A stretch of 64,000 nt of DNA, from positions 124,001 to 188,000 of the forward strand of contig JAJOZX010001729.1 in NCBI GenBank assembly GCA_023014485.1, given 5' to 3'. The position numbers and the translations under genes were made by a program. Below, piece after piece: positions 45,490 through 55,254 of the stretch (positions are counted from its first letter, which is position 1; every line of letters begins with the position of its first letter). Source of the stretch: Bathynomus jamesi. Taxonomy: Eukaryota; Arthropoda; Malacostraca; Isopoda; Cirolanidae. The notes beneath the pieces were generated by a model. The model made no database searches, was not told the origin of the DNA, and was given only the letters and a program-made list of their open reading frames with translations.

Positions 45490-45960
45490 ATCATGAAGAC
45501 AAATATTAGTTCAATTGCATTAAAACAAAAAATTTAAAGGACAAATAAAACAAACAAGCCATTCTCTGGAATATGCCCGGTTAGGTGAGCTGTATGACCT
45601 AACCGGGCATTATATCCCATAGAATATGATAATAAAAAACCACTCTAATAGACAGAGTTTATTTTCACAACAGTTTCGATGCCCACTGTTGTGAAAATAA
45701 ATTCTGTGTATTAGAATGGTTTTTTATTATATTCTATGGGATATAATGCCCGGTTAGGTCACCCGTATGCCCTTGACAATTGGTAAGGTTAAGTTGTGAT
45801 ATTTTCGTTAGTTTTAACGAAAATATCACAACCTAACCAATCGTCAAGGGCATACAGTTCACCTAACCGGGCATTATATCCCATAGAATGATTCGTTTGT
45901 TTTATTTGTCCTTTAAATTTTTTGTTTTAATGTAATTGAACTAATATTTGTCTTCATGAT
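45490..45960. repeat. nested inverted repeats with the TTCGTTAG palindrome
   Basis: The outer arms ATCATGAAGACAAATATTAG ... AAGGACAAATAAAACAAAC (45490-45556) mirror 45895-45960. Inside, ATGCCCGGTTAGGT and its inverse occur four times, CCCATAGAAT repeats, and the central core TTCGTTAGTTTTAACGAA is bordered by CAATTGGTAAGG and CCAATCGTCAAGGGCATAC. A PLE-like word (AACTCTGT/TATTAGAGTGG) and a GATGCC-type small hairpin are also inverted here. The whole region can fold into a multi-arm structure. Confidence 0.85.
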
Positions 45961-46027
45961 TTCCCTTTTATTTCTTAATGGTCCCTGGACTGTTTTCCCT
46001 CTGGTTTTTGGTTCATTCGTTTTTCTG

Positions 46028-46110
46028 TATCCACCCGAAGAGGATGCCACTGGGCATCAAAACTGTTGTGGATATAAACTCTGTCTATTAGAGTGGGTTT
46101 TTATCATCAT
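46028..46110 (+). repeat. Penelope-like tail relic with a hammerhead-like hairpin
   Basis: CCACCCGAAGAGGATGCCAC, then TGGGCATCAAAACTGTTGTG and ATAAACTCTGTCTATTAGAG. The GATGCC-ACTG-GGCATC hairpin followed by AAAAC resembles helix II of the hammerhead ribozymes found in Penelope-like elements, but the core is altered (CCGAAGA, CAAAA). The assignment is tentative. Confidence 0.35.
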
Positions 46111-46692
46111 ATTTTGACCTTCACGTAGAAAAGTGAATTTTTTTGCATCCCATAGAATGAATTTTGTTTTATTTGTCCTTTAGATTTTTTTTTTTTTAAT
46201 GTAATTGAATTTGTAAATACAGGGTGTACATAAAGTCAGGATCTATTTTTGTGAAGCACTTGGAAATTTTATGGAATTCAATCATAAAATGATAAAGTGG
46301 TAACATTTATTAAATAATTAAGAGTAGGATTCGACGTGACGCCCATCAGTATCCCTGCACAGCTCAAATCGTTCCGCAGCATTTCTAAACACATTCTGGA
46401 GCATTTGCGGGGTTATGTTATCTGCAGCAGTTCGTATACGTGTATGTAAGTTTTCGACTCGTAATCTTCGTCTGATAGACGTGCGATTTGATAACGCCCC
46501 ATGCAAAGAAATCTAAAGGGGTTAAATCTGGTGATCTCGCTGGCCAAGGTCTGTTGCTTCCGCGTCCGATCCAGCGATTTGGAAAACGTCCATTTAGATA
46601 ATCCTGAACAATTTTGGCATAGTGACAAGGAGCACCATCATGTTGATTCTAAGGGGATAGGATTCGTGTCATAACATGACGTAATGAGAATC

Positions 46693-46700
46693 TATAAATA
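46693..46700 (+). promoter_or_regulatory. TATA box-like sequence upstream of the capsid-like gene
   Basis: TATAAATA lies 76 bp before the likely start codon of the capsid-like frame. Position and sequence fit a polymerase II promoter; this is inference. Confidence 0.4.
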
Positions 46701-46775
46701 GATCCAGTAATTGTTTAAACTTCATTCTTATCGTCGGTGTTGCATCGGAGTGACGTGTATTATTTACTGTTCAAG

Positions 46776-47480
46776 ATGTATCGAAGAAGGAAGTTTGTTC
46801 CTCGAAAAAGGAAGTACGTTCCTCGGAGGAAACCTAAATGGCGTTCAAAGGAGAAGATAGTTACAGCTTCAATGAAATTTGTTTATTTATCTAAAAATAC
46901 TTTTGGTGTTAATAGTGATGGGTTTTATACCTTGAGTTTGGATTTTCTAACTAAAGAGTCTAAATCTACCATTTTAAATTTTAATTATTATCAAGTAACG
47001 GGTGTATCTTTTCATAGTATTCCAGAAATGAATATGTCTGGATATGTGATTAATTTTGAAGATTCAATAGGTCGTAAGAAGGGGGGTAGGGAAAGATTGG
47101 AGGGACCTAATGTAGGGATATCTCCATCTCCATATTTAATTGTTCCAAATTGTTTTGTTTGAACCTAATCTTGACTCGTCTCATAGTGCAGAGCAAGTAA
47201 TGCATCATCCAAGAACAAAGTGGTTCTCACCTTTTAAAGAGTTTAGAATGTATCGTAGATTGAAACAGGTCTGTGAGTTAGGTGATGCAGTAACTGCTCA
47301 ATTCCCTAATACTTTAATGAAAATATCTACAAATGATTTAACTAAACCGTTAGGTCGTATTTATGTTGGTAAATATACCCCTGAAGGATCTCAAAAAAAT
47401 GAGTATGCATTTACATATGTTAATCGTATTGTATTTTATGTTAAGCTGTATGGTATGAAACAATTAAAAAAAAAAAAAAA
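46776..47480 (+). pseudogene. CRESS-virus capsid-like gene with one frameshift
   Basis: The first frame opens at ATG 46776 with a strongly basic N-terminus (MYRRRKFVPRKRKY, then PRRKPKWR), typical of circovirus and other CRESS capsids that bind single-stranded DNA. A region with alternating hydrophobic residues follows, including a FNYYQVTGVSF-like strand and a YVINFEDS strand, as in a jelly-roll capsid. The first frame ends at a TGA at 47160-47162; the second frame, overlapping from about 47140, carries the remainder and ends with a YVNRIVFYVKLYG-like last strand before an A-rich run. The product, if intact, would be about 230 residues, a normal size. In sense with the host gene. No homology search was possible; the call rests on composition, size, order of motifs and the nearby origin. 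Confidence 0.7.
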
Positions 47481-47532
47481 TTTTGGTTCACCATGTATTA
47501 TTTGCCTTTTTTGGATTACCCTGTATCTGTGC

Positions 47533-47564
47533 GATTTTTGCTCTAGTATTACCAAGCAAAAATC
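47533..47564 (+). other. CRESS-type replication origin stem-loop
   Basis: A 10-bp perfect stem (GATTTTTGCT / AGCAAAAATC) closes a 12-base loop with TAGTATTAC at 47544-47552. This is the canonical nonanucleotide nicked by circovirus Rep. Two ACGTCAT words just downstream (about 47593-47611) could be iterons. The structure is intact. Without Rep it should be inert. Confidence 0.85.
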
Positions 47565-48041
47565 AGCACAACACACAATTACAGGAATAGAAACTGACGT
47601 CATGAAAACGTCATACATTTCTTGCTTATAGAACATCCGGTCCACATCCTGTTTACCTTTTTTATTTCTTTTCATTCTTTTCAGCCTTTAAATGACTGAT
47701 TTTGAAAATAATAATGATGGTCTGCAGAGCGCCCTCTGCAAGAGTTAGAGCCTCGCCAGAGGTAGTTAGATGTACGAAGTTTTTTTTGTGTTTGGCCAAA
47801 CATATTGGTTACAGAGATTTTTAAGGTTTGGTTAGTATTGTAGTATTCATATGGGTAGAGTACCTAAGTTTTCAAGACTCGTAATCTTCGTCTGATAGAC
47901 GTGCGACTCGATAAAGCCCCATGCAAAGAAATCTAAAGGGGTTAAATCTGGTCATCTCGCGACACAAGGTCTGTTGCTTCCGCGTCCGATCCAGCGATTT
48001 GGAAAACGTCCATTTAGATAATCCTGAACAATTTTGGCATA

Positions 48042-48432
48042 GTGACAAGGAGCACCATCATGTTGATAGACGACGGGGATAGGATTGTTAGTACCGTCGT
48101 CTATCAACATGATGGTGCTCCTTGTCACTATGCCAAAATTGTTCAGGATTATCTAAATGGACGTTTTCCAAATTGCTGGATCGGACACGGAAGCAACAGA
48201 CCTTGGCCAGCGAGATCACCAGATTTAACCCCTTTAGATTTCTTTGCATGGGGCTTTATCAAATCGCACGTCTATCAGACGAAGATTACGAGTCGAAAAC
48301 TTACGTACACGTATACGAACTGCTGCAGATAACATAACCCCGCAAATGCTCCAGAATGTGTTTAGAAATGCTGCGGAACGATTTGAGCTGTGCAGGGATA
48401 CTGATGGGCGTCACGTCGAATCCTACTCTTAA
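48042..48432 (+). pseudogene. mariner-like transposase C-terminus in the right arm
   Basis: Encodes VVYQHDGAPCHYAKIVQDYL (second catalytic Asp), WPARSPDLTPLDFFAWGFIK (third motif) and a C-terminus in a second frame ending RDTDGRHVESYS. The inverse copy lies at 46318-46628. It lacks the DNA-binding and first catalytic region. Confidence 0.85.
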
Positions 48433-48799
48433 TTATTTAATAAATGTTACCACTTGAAAATTATATGGAATTCAATCATAAAATGATAAAGTGCTTCACA
48501 AAAATAGATCCTGACTTTATGTACACCCTGTATGTTGTAGACCACACGCTATAGTGTAAATATCTCTGTAGACCGCACGCTATAGTAGCACCTATTGTTT
48601 AATAGGTATATAAATATAAAAGTTGCGAATTGTAGTATAATTTCGTGTCTTAACCTCATATTATGAGATGCTTGCCATGACTCTTGTCTCTTAATCCGTT
48701 GTTGTGTGTCAATAAGGTTAAAAAGGACTTCTTTTAATGTAATTTTTTCCACTTTTCAGATATTTCGTCTTGGGAATTTTTATATATATATATATATAT

Positions 48800-48862
48800 G
48801 GTAGTGGTTATCATATCTGACCGGCAATCGGAAGATCCCGGGTTCGATTCCCGGGTGGTTAC
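48800..48862 (+). tRNA. tRNA-like sequence without 5' acceptor strand (pseudo-tRNA)
   Basis: GGTAGTGGTTATCATATCTG matches a D-arm and box A. TCTGA/TCGGA form a five-pair anticodon stem with loop CCGGCAA (would-be anticodon GGC, but C instead of U at position 33). GATCCCGGGTTCGATTCCCG gives an excellent T-arm and box B. GGTTACC at the 3' side has no 5' partner, because (TA)n replaces the first strand. Likely a tRNA pseudogene or SINE head. Confidence 0.5.
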
Positions 48863-49014
48863 CTCATGTTTTCATTTGTTCGTTCTCCCTCCTCATCTTG
48901 CGCGGAATGTTCTCCTAAACAAGCGTCGTTCTTTACGTTAATTATACTGCGTGTTCTTTGCAGTTGAAATATATATATATATATATATAATATATATACA
49001 TATATATATATACA

Positions 49015-49796
49015 CAGGGTGTCCCATAAGTCCGGCATCATAGGAGAAATTCATATTTTCTATTTCTACAAACCATAATTCATATTTTTCTTATACTCGG
49101 GATGCCAATTTCTCGTCCACCATTCTGTTCAGTGACGAGGCTGTTTTTTATGGAAATGGTGAGGTAAATCGACAGGACACCCGCTACTGGTCTCAAAACA
49201 ACCTTCACTGGTATACCTCTTCAAAGGAACAAGGTGCATCTCGGGTGATGGTATGGTGTGGCATTTGGAAGGATCGCATCATAGGCCCCCTCTTTTTCGA
49301 TGAACATGTCACTGGAGGCACCTACCTCCGTATGCTCAAGGAAGAAGCATTTCCCAGTGTCTTGAACGAAGAAGGAAATTTCCCAACATGGTTCCAGCAA
49401 GACGGCGCTCCTGCACATTACAGCACCCAAGTAAGGGAATACCTGTACGGCTGTACCAACAATTCCCTGGTCATTGGATAGGACGTCGAGGGCCTGTGGA
49501 ATGGCCAGCCAGAAGCCCGGATCTCACGCCACTAGATTTTTATCTCTGGGGCCACTTGAAAGCGCTGGTATACGCAGAGAAAATTAGGAGTGTTGAACAT
49601 TTGCGGCAGCGCATTATTGGGGCATGTAACACCATTACTCCTGACATCATTCACCGTGTGCTTGCTGACTGGGTATCACGTCTGAATTTGTGTATTGAAA
49701 ACAATGGTGGACATATTGAGCACGTTCTGTAAATAAAAGCTTTTGTTTTGCCTTTTTTTATTATTTTTCCTATGATGCCGGACTTATGGGACCCCC

Positions 49797-49797
<1 letters not shown>
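49015..49797 (+). pseudogene. mariner-like element lacking its N-terminal half
   Basis: Ends CAGGGTGTCCCATAAGTCCG and its near inverse (CGGACTTATGGGACCCCCTG). From about 49128 it encodes LFSDEAVFYGNGEVNRQDTR (first Asp), VMVWCGIWKDRIIGPLFFDE and FPTWFQQDGAPAHYST (second Asp). After a frameshift near 49450-49480 comes WIGRRGPVEWPARSPDLTPL, then DFYLWGHLKALVYAEK (third motif) to a natural stop near 49732. The helix-turn-helix part is deleted. Sister family to the copy at 28481. Confidence 0.92.
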
Positions 49798-49803
<6 letters not shown>

Positions 49804-49856
<53 letters not shown>

Positions 49857-49864
49857 ATATATAT
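49804..49864. repeat. (TA)n microsatellite
   Basis: TA run between the mariner-like element and the Penelope-like palindrome. Confidence 0.95.
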
Positions 49865-49901
49865 GAAAATTATTTCACGAAAGTAACACGTGAAAAATAT
49901 T

Positions 49902-50046
49902 TATGATGAATAAAACCACGAAGGAAAGGAAACACAAAAAGGTGCTCAAGCGCTTTTGTCTAATGACATCCTCAGGAACACTGAAGTACATAAAAGGTTA
50001 CGGCCTATATATAGGTTACAGAAAGAAGAAAAAAAATAAATAAAAC

Positions 50047-50047
<1 letters not shown>
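49902..50047 (-). repeat. outer left arm of the Penelope-like palindrome
   Basis: The reverse complement of 55255-55400 with few differences. It contains the same CTGAGGATGTCATTAGAC block, here followed by AAAAG instead of GAAAG. A (TA)n run follows, and then the TTAGGG transposon splits the palindrome. Confidence 0.85.
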
Positions 50048-50099
<52 letters not shown>

Positions 50100-50433
50100 A
50101 TATCTACACACACACACACACATAATATATATATATATATTAGGGTGTCACTTAAATGCAAAGTTTGAAATTTTCATGCTGACACCCCGCGAATCTATTC
50201 CATTGGTAAAAAAACATGGTGACTGAAAAATCTTTTTATTTGAATAACTATAAAAGGTCGCCCCCGCCTTCCAAAGTTTAATGCTTGCGCGGCGTCTCCA
50301 TAATCGTTCATTAGATATCTATATATCTCTATATATGTGTGTGTGTGTCTGTGTGTGTCTGAATATCTGAGAAATAAAGTGAACAATACTTAACGATTCA
50401 CCGTTTCTCATTTCAGCTACGTGATTTCTGGTG

Positions 50434-52629
50434 ATGGAAACCCGGAAGTGTATATACCTATTAGGGGCAGCGGTTGATGAGGTGAAAGGATGCAAGCTTC
50501 CTTCCTACAGGCAAGCATTCGGTTACTTCCTTTACCTTCACCATGAAAAGAAAATGACAATACGTGACGCGTTGAGGAAGTCACTTCGAGCAGTGATGTC
50601 CTTCTGGGAGAAAGCTCACATTCCAACCAGACTCGAGACACACTGCGTCAGCAAACTGGATAAAGTCTTCGAGGAGTGGAAATGACTCAAAAAACACGCC
50701 TCAAGGACGAGCGATTCACACAAGACGAAAGAAAAAGAATTCATTGAACGCCTCGATCGTCTCTTTGACATCGCCCACGCTGATTGTGAGAAATTGGTCA
50801 AGTACCCAGAGGATTGGGAGTTCCTTCAGCAGCAGCGCCAGAAAGGACGTCCAGGTTCAATGGCAGGTTTGGACATGACCCATCAGCGCCAAGTCAAAGA
50901 CTGTACTCGACGTCGGGAGGAAGAGGAGAAACGAAGAAAGCGATCAGCAGCTGAAATGGAGGCAGTATCCAACGAAGCGGTTTTGGAGTCCTCATCCTCC
51001 AGCTCAGATGATAGCGAAGAAAAAGGAGCATGTGGTGGTTCGTTAGCGTCTAAACAAAGAGCAACGAAGAACATCATGACATCGGAATTGGCGGCAGCGC
51101 TTGATCGCACGCAACTCTCGTCAAGAAAGGCCACATATCTGCTGTTTGAGGCAGCTTCCAGCTTAGGGCATGATGCTAGCGACTACAACATCAATCGTGG
51201 ATCCATTCATCGTCAGCGTGAAAAATTCCGTACCCTTAAGGCTCGGCAACTGAAGAGCGAGTTCCAAGGCAATAGTCCGTTGACTGTTCACTGGGACGGA
51301 AAACTCATGCAAGATCTGACGTCACGAGAATATGTTGACCGCTTACCTATTCTTGTATCTGGCTCCGGGACAGAGCAGCTCCTCGGGGTGCCAAAACTTC
51401 TGTCAGGAACCGCGCTGGCACAAACAAATGCCATCATAGATTGCCTGAATGAATGGGGAGTGACCGATCATGTCAAATCTATGTGTTTCGACACAACCGC
51501 GACAAACACAGGCCACCGTGGAGGAACTTGTGTTCTTCTGGAAGAAAAAGTTGGACGTGACCTGTTACACTGCGCGTGCAGACACCATGTACTGGAGTTG
51601 GTGCTACAGGCGGCATTCGCAGCATCGCTAGATTCAGTATCTACCGGTCCAGAAATTTTGCTTTTCAAGCGCTTCCATGATTATTGGACCCGCATTGACC
51701 AGCAACAGTTCCAAACTGCGGACACAGATGCGTTCACCAAAGCAGCTATTTTTAAGCATAGAACGGAGCTCATTGAGTTTGCAAAATCACAAGCACTTCA
51801 AGTTCGTGATGACTATCAGGAATTCCTCGATCTTTCCGTCATCTTTCTTGGAGGAGTTCCATACAAGGGACTAAACTTCCGCGCCCCTGGTGCTATGCAC
51901 CGGGCGAGATGGATGGCTAAGGGGCTCTATGCCATCAAGATCTGGCTCTTCCGAAGACAGTTTAAACTGACGAACACTGAGGAACGCGGAATTCGAGATA
52001 TCTGCCTCTTTTCTGTTCTAGTTTACATGAAAGCGTGGGCAACAGCTCATCTGTCCATCGAAGCTCCGCTGAATGATTGGGAATTGATGAGGACGCTCCT
52101 TCGATACCCGCACAAGAAGATCTCTGATGGTACCACCAAGAAGCTGTCTGCGCACCTGTGGTACCATTCGGAGGAGGCAGTGGGTCTGGCGTTCTTTGAT
52201 GAGAGGATATCGATGGAAGTGAAGTGCAGCATGGTTGCAGCGTTAGATCAAGAAGCCCCTCACATGCCGCCAAAACGACCTTTGGTTCTTGATACTATGT
52301 TCCTCAGTGACAGCAAAGGACTGGAGCAACTGATCACAAAGAACACCCGAGGATTCTTCTCAAAACTTCAGTTGCCAGATTGCTTTCTGCTCCACCATCC
52401 CAGTTCATGGACGTCAAACTCTGAATACGTGCAAGCTCGGGATGTGGTCTCCAAACTTGCAGTGGTGAACGACAGAGCAGAACGGGCCGTGGCTCTGGTG
52501 AAGGAGCTGAACGGAAAGTTGACAGTGAAAGAAGAACAGCTCCAGTTCCTCGTTCAAGTTGTCACTGACCACAGAAAGCAATACCCAGCTCCGAACAAAT
52601 CAGCATTAGTGAGGACGCGAAAGAACTAA
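50434..52629 (+). CDS. large transposase-like protein of the TTAGGG element, one in-frame TGA
   Basis: One frame from ATG 50434 to TAA 52629, 731 residues, interrupted only by a TGA at 50683-50685. Order: an N-terminal helical region (YRQAFGYFLYLHHEKKMTIR ... SFWEKAHIPTR), a charged linker (about 150-210) with RREEEEKRRKR and a serine run, then a likely RNase H-like core: VHWDGKLMQDL (Asp about 288), MCFDTTATNTGHRGG (Asp about 353), CACRHHVLELVLQAAF (about 380-395, like the C/DxxH motif of hAT), GAMHRARWMAKG (Trp about 493) and NDRAERAVALVKEL (Glu about 683). This order, D-D-CxxH-W-E, recalls hAT-type DDE transposases, but no BED finger or standard hATC is visible. I recall similar proteins in other invertebrates only as uncharacterised or 'cc8L18.2-like'. 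The catalytic assignment is inference. Confidence 0.75.
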
Positions 52630-52968
52630 TCACTGATCAGCGTATGAGCACCAATTATTCTGCTACTGTATATGTATTTTATTTCTCAAAGTTTTGCTTT
52701 TGTTGCTTCTCCATTTTGTACCATTATTCGCCAAATTATGTCTTCTATTTTGATTATATAATAAACTGTTTGTATTCTTTGCGTTTTTAAGTGTCTTACT
52801 TTCGTTATTTCACCAAATTGCCTTGTTTTTTATTATCTGGTTCGGCCCAAGCTGTGAACACTGAACAGCTTGTTGACGTCAACAAATGGGTCTTGTTTTC
52901 AGTGACGAGGGCGACCTTTAAATGATGACCAATCAGGACCAAATTTCTCTTCCGTATGTTTTACACCA
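52630..52968. other. 3' non-coding part of the TTAGGG transposon
   Basis: Contains AATAAA-like words after the stop, including an AATAAAC at about 52758 that could serve as a polyadenylation signal. Nothing else seen. Confidence 0.4.
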
Positions 52969-53057
52969 AATGGAACAATTTTAGGGGGTGTCATAGGAAA
53001 ATATCCATCGTTTAATTTTCCCCCTATTACCTAGTGACACCCTAATATATATATATA

Positions 53058-54093
53058 TGCAATAAACGGAGAAGTAAAAATAAAAATTAAAAATTAAAAA
53101 TTAGAGGATTAACAAAGAGGCAAACAGATTTGTAAGGAAAAATATCGATTTTTAGCACAAGATCAAATGAATTATAAAAATACAAATTTATACTGGAAAT
53201 CTGCCCGGGTTTTAACACTTTGCCTTTTAGAGTCAAGTTTCGATATATATAAAAATAAAATGAAGATTAAAAGTTAATAAGTAGCGTACAAGTTTACCAA
53301 ATATTTAGCGTCCTACCCTTTTTATCTAAATTTGTTTTGAAGGAATTCAAAACAACAGGATCGAGTTGAAAAAGACCTTTGCTTATGTTGAAGTTATTTG
53401 AAAGTTGGATAATGGCAGACTCAAGAATATTTCTATTGACAATGTTGCTAGAATGAAATAAAACTGAAGCATTATTCCAATCAATACAGTGGGATATAAC
53501 TGACAAATGGACAAAAAGAGCACTGGACAACTGTCCTGTTCTAACGGAATATTGATGCTGTTTTATACGTGTGTGCAAATCCTTTCCCGTCTGACCTATG
53601 TAAAAGGAATCACATTGTTTACACCCAATTTTATAGATAATGCCTGAATTATTGGTAGGGCTATTTTTTACTGATATTTTTCACAATATTGTTATATGAA
53701 AATACTACACTAATATCCAAAAGTTTAAGTACATTAGCAATGCCTAAAAAGCCCGGGAAAAATGGAAGTACTAAAATATTTTTTGACAAAGTACGAGTGT
53801 TATTATTGACACGATAGAAAGTTCGTTTTGCCTTGTTGAGACAAGATTCCATAAACGCAGATGGGTAACACAGATCACTTCCAATACCGTTGATTTTTTC
53901 CAATTCGGCATCGATGTATTCCGGACTGGCGATCCTAAGGGCGCGGAGAAACATTGATGAAAAAATGGCCTTCTTAGTGGGGGTGTCATGTCCCGAGTAA
54001 AAGTGTACGTAGGACAAATTGTTTGTTGTTTTCCGATAGATACTAAACTTAAAACCTGGGCTTTCCCTATGTACACGCACATCCAAAAATGGA
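53058..54093 (-). pseudogene. Penelope-like element, left arm: GIY-YIG endonuclease region
   Basis: Minus-strand frame 54086-53661 reads HRESPGFKFSIYRKTTNNLS, then FFPGFLGIANVLKLLDISVV, the RT thumb-to-linker region of Penelope-like elements. After a frameshift the GIY-YIG part follows: a CKQCDSFYIGQTGKDLHTRI segment, SHCIDWNNASVLFHSSNIVN and RNILESAIIQLSNNFNISKG. The catalytic RT is absent (5' truncation). The arm is the mirror of 54095-55131. Confidence 0.9.
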
Positions 54094-54094
54094 A

Positions 54095-55128
54095 TCCCAT
54101 TTTTGGATGTGCGGGTACATAGGGAAAGCCCAGGTTTTAAGTTTAGTATCTATCGGAAAACAACAAACAATTTGTCCTACGTACACTTTTACTCGGGACA
54201 TGACACCCCCACTAAGAAGGCCATTTTTTCATCAATGTTTCTCCGCGCCCTTAGGATCGCCAGTCCGGAATACATCGATGCCGAATTGGAAAAAATCAAC
54301 GGTATTGGAAGTGATCTGTGTTACCCATCTGTGTTTATGGGATCTTGTCTCAACACGGCAAAACGAACTTTCTATCGTGTCAATAATAACACTCGTACTT
54401 TGTCAAAAAATATTTTAGTACTTCCATTTTTCCCGGGCTTTTTAGGCATTGCTAATGTACTTAAACTTTTGGATATTAATGTAGTATTTTCATATAACAA
54501 TATTGTGAAAAATATCATAGTAAAAAATAGCCCTACCAATAATTCAGGCATTATCTATAAAATTGGGTGTAAACAATGTGATTCCTTTTACATAGGTCAG
54601 ACGGGAAAGGATTTGCACACACGTATAAAACCATCAATATTCCGTTAGAACAGGACAGTTGTCCATTGCTCTTTTTGTCTATTTGTCAGAGTTATCCCAC
54701 TGTATTGATTGGAATAATGCTTCAGTTTTATTTCATTCTAGCAACATTGTCAATAGAAATATTCTTGAGTCTGCCATTATCCAACTTTCAAATAACTTCA
54801 ACATAAGCAAAGGTCTTTTTCAACTCGATCCTGTTGTTTTGAATTCCTTCAAAACAAATTTAGATAAAAAGGGTAGGACGCTAAATCTTTGGTAAACTTG
54901 TACGCTACTTTATTAACTTTTAATCTTCATTTTATTTTTATATATATCGAAACTTGACTCTAAAAGGCAAAGTGTTAAAACCCGGGCAGATTTCCAGTAT
55001 AAATTTGTATTTTTATAATTCATTTGATCTTCTGCTAAAAATCGATATTTTTCCTTACAAATCTGTTTGCCTCTTTATTAATCCTCTAATTTTTAATTTT
55101 TAAGTTTTATTTTTACTTCTCCGTTTAT

Positions 55129-55131
<3 letters not shown>
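54095..55131 (+). pseudogene. Penelope-like element, right arm: GIY-YIG endonuclease region
   Basis: Frame 54103-54648 runs through the thumb/linker to IIYKIGCKQCDSFYIGQTGK (GIY-YIG motif), then a one-base change shifts the frame and SHCIDWNNASVLFHSSNIVN ... GRTLNLW ends at 54895. The two arms meet within a few bases (CCAAAAATGG-AAT-CCCATTTTTGG). Identity between arms is high, with scattered substitutions. The GIY-YIG nuclease nicks target DNA for priming. Both copies lack the RT core, so neither is autonomous. Confidence 0.92.

Positions 55132-55195
<64 letters not shown>
55129..55195. repeat. (TA)n microsatellite
   Basis: Long TA run inside the right arm, at the place equivalent to where the TTAGGG element entered the left arm. 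Confidence 0.95.
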
Positions 55196-55205
<10 letters not shown>

Positions 55206-55254
55206 AGATATGTATATATATATGTATATATATATATATATGTTTGTGTGTATG

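Larger units (their letters stand above)
46670..47867 (+). mobile_element. endogenous CRESS-DNA virus (circovirus-like) segment
   Basis: It contains a TATAAATA box, a capsid-like gene and a stem-loop with the nonanucleotide TAGTATTAC, in that order. Its flanks are the mariner arm on both sides. No Rep gene (rolling-circle and helicase domains) is recognisable in 47565-47867, so only part of a circular genome of this type is present. An A15 run follows the capsid frame. The segment is AT-rich like the host. Integration followed by decay is the likely history. Confidence 0.75.
46220..48530. mobile_element. mariner snap-back element interrupted by a CRESS-virus-like segment
   Basis: The left end CAGGGTGTACATAAAGTCAG mirrors CTGACTTTATGTACACCCTG at the right. 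The left arm 46220-46670 and right arm 48091-48530 encode the C-terminal part of the same mariner-like transposase. A second direct copy of part of the left arm (47868-48090 repeats about 46446-46660) precedes the right arm. The virus-like DNA lies between the two direct copies. So this is not a plain hairpin: one arm segment is duplicated around foreign DNA. Confidence 0.88.
44653..48592. mobile_element. 3.94 kb foldback-type element with 26-bp perfect ends and 8-bp target duplication
   Basis: The left end GGTGCTACTATAGCGTGCGG and the right end CCGCACGCTATAGTAGCACC are perfect inverses over 26 bp. TATTGTTT flanks both sides (44645-44652 and 48593-48600). The end is partly repeated just inside the right terminus (GTAGACCACACGCTATAGTG). 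Inside, from left to right: a 26-bp minisatellite, nested inverted repeats (45490-45960), a PLE-like relic and a mariner hairpin carrying a CRESS-virus segment. The MITE at 635-846 has the same ends. No gene for its own transposase is recognised inside, so it was probably moved in trans. It resembles foldback/Galileo-type elements in layout. Confidence 0.85.
50140..53045 (+). mobile_element. 2.9 kb DNA transposon with TTAGGGTGTCACT ends (unassigned superfamily)
   Basis: TTAGGGTGTCACT at the left is mirrored by AGTGACACCCTAA at the right. About 40 bp in, a second conserved inverted block follows: TGACACCCC, then TTCCATTGGT on the left; ACCAAATGGAA, then GGGGTGTCA on the right. Both flanks are (TA)n, so the target duplication cannot be sized. 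It carries one large gene that is almost intact. It sits in the (TA)n of the Penelope-like palindrome and so is younger than it. A related but diverged element lies at 56960-59923. Confidence 0.9.

Noticed and set aside
44688..45494. 268-codon minus-strand frame with FKPFQ/AQIQAI repeats as a secreted or structural protein
   Set aside because: The frame coincides with the 26-bp minisatellite, has no signal peptide or domain, and its period is explained by 26 nt not being divisible by three.
47565..47867. Rep gene of the CRESS segment downstream of the origin
   Set aside because: Only a very short frame follows an ATG near 47694, and no rolling-circle or Walker motifs were seen.
48800..48862. 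Functional tRNA-Ala(GGC)
   Set aside because: The 5' acceptor strand is missing and position 33 is C instead of the invariant U.
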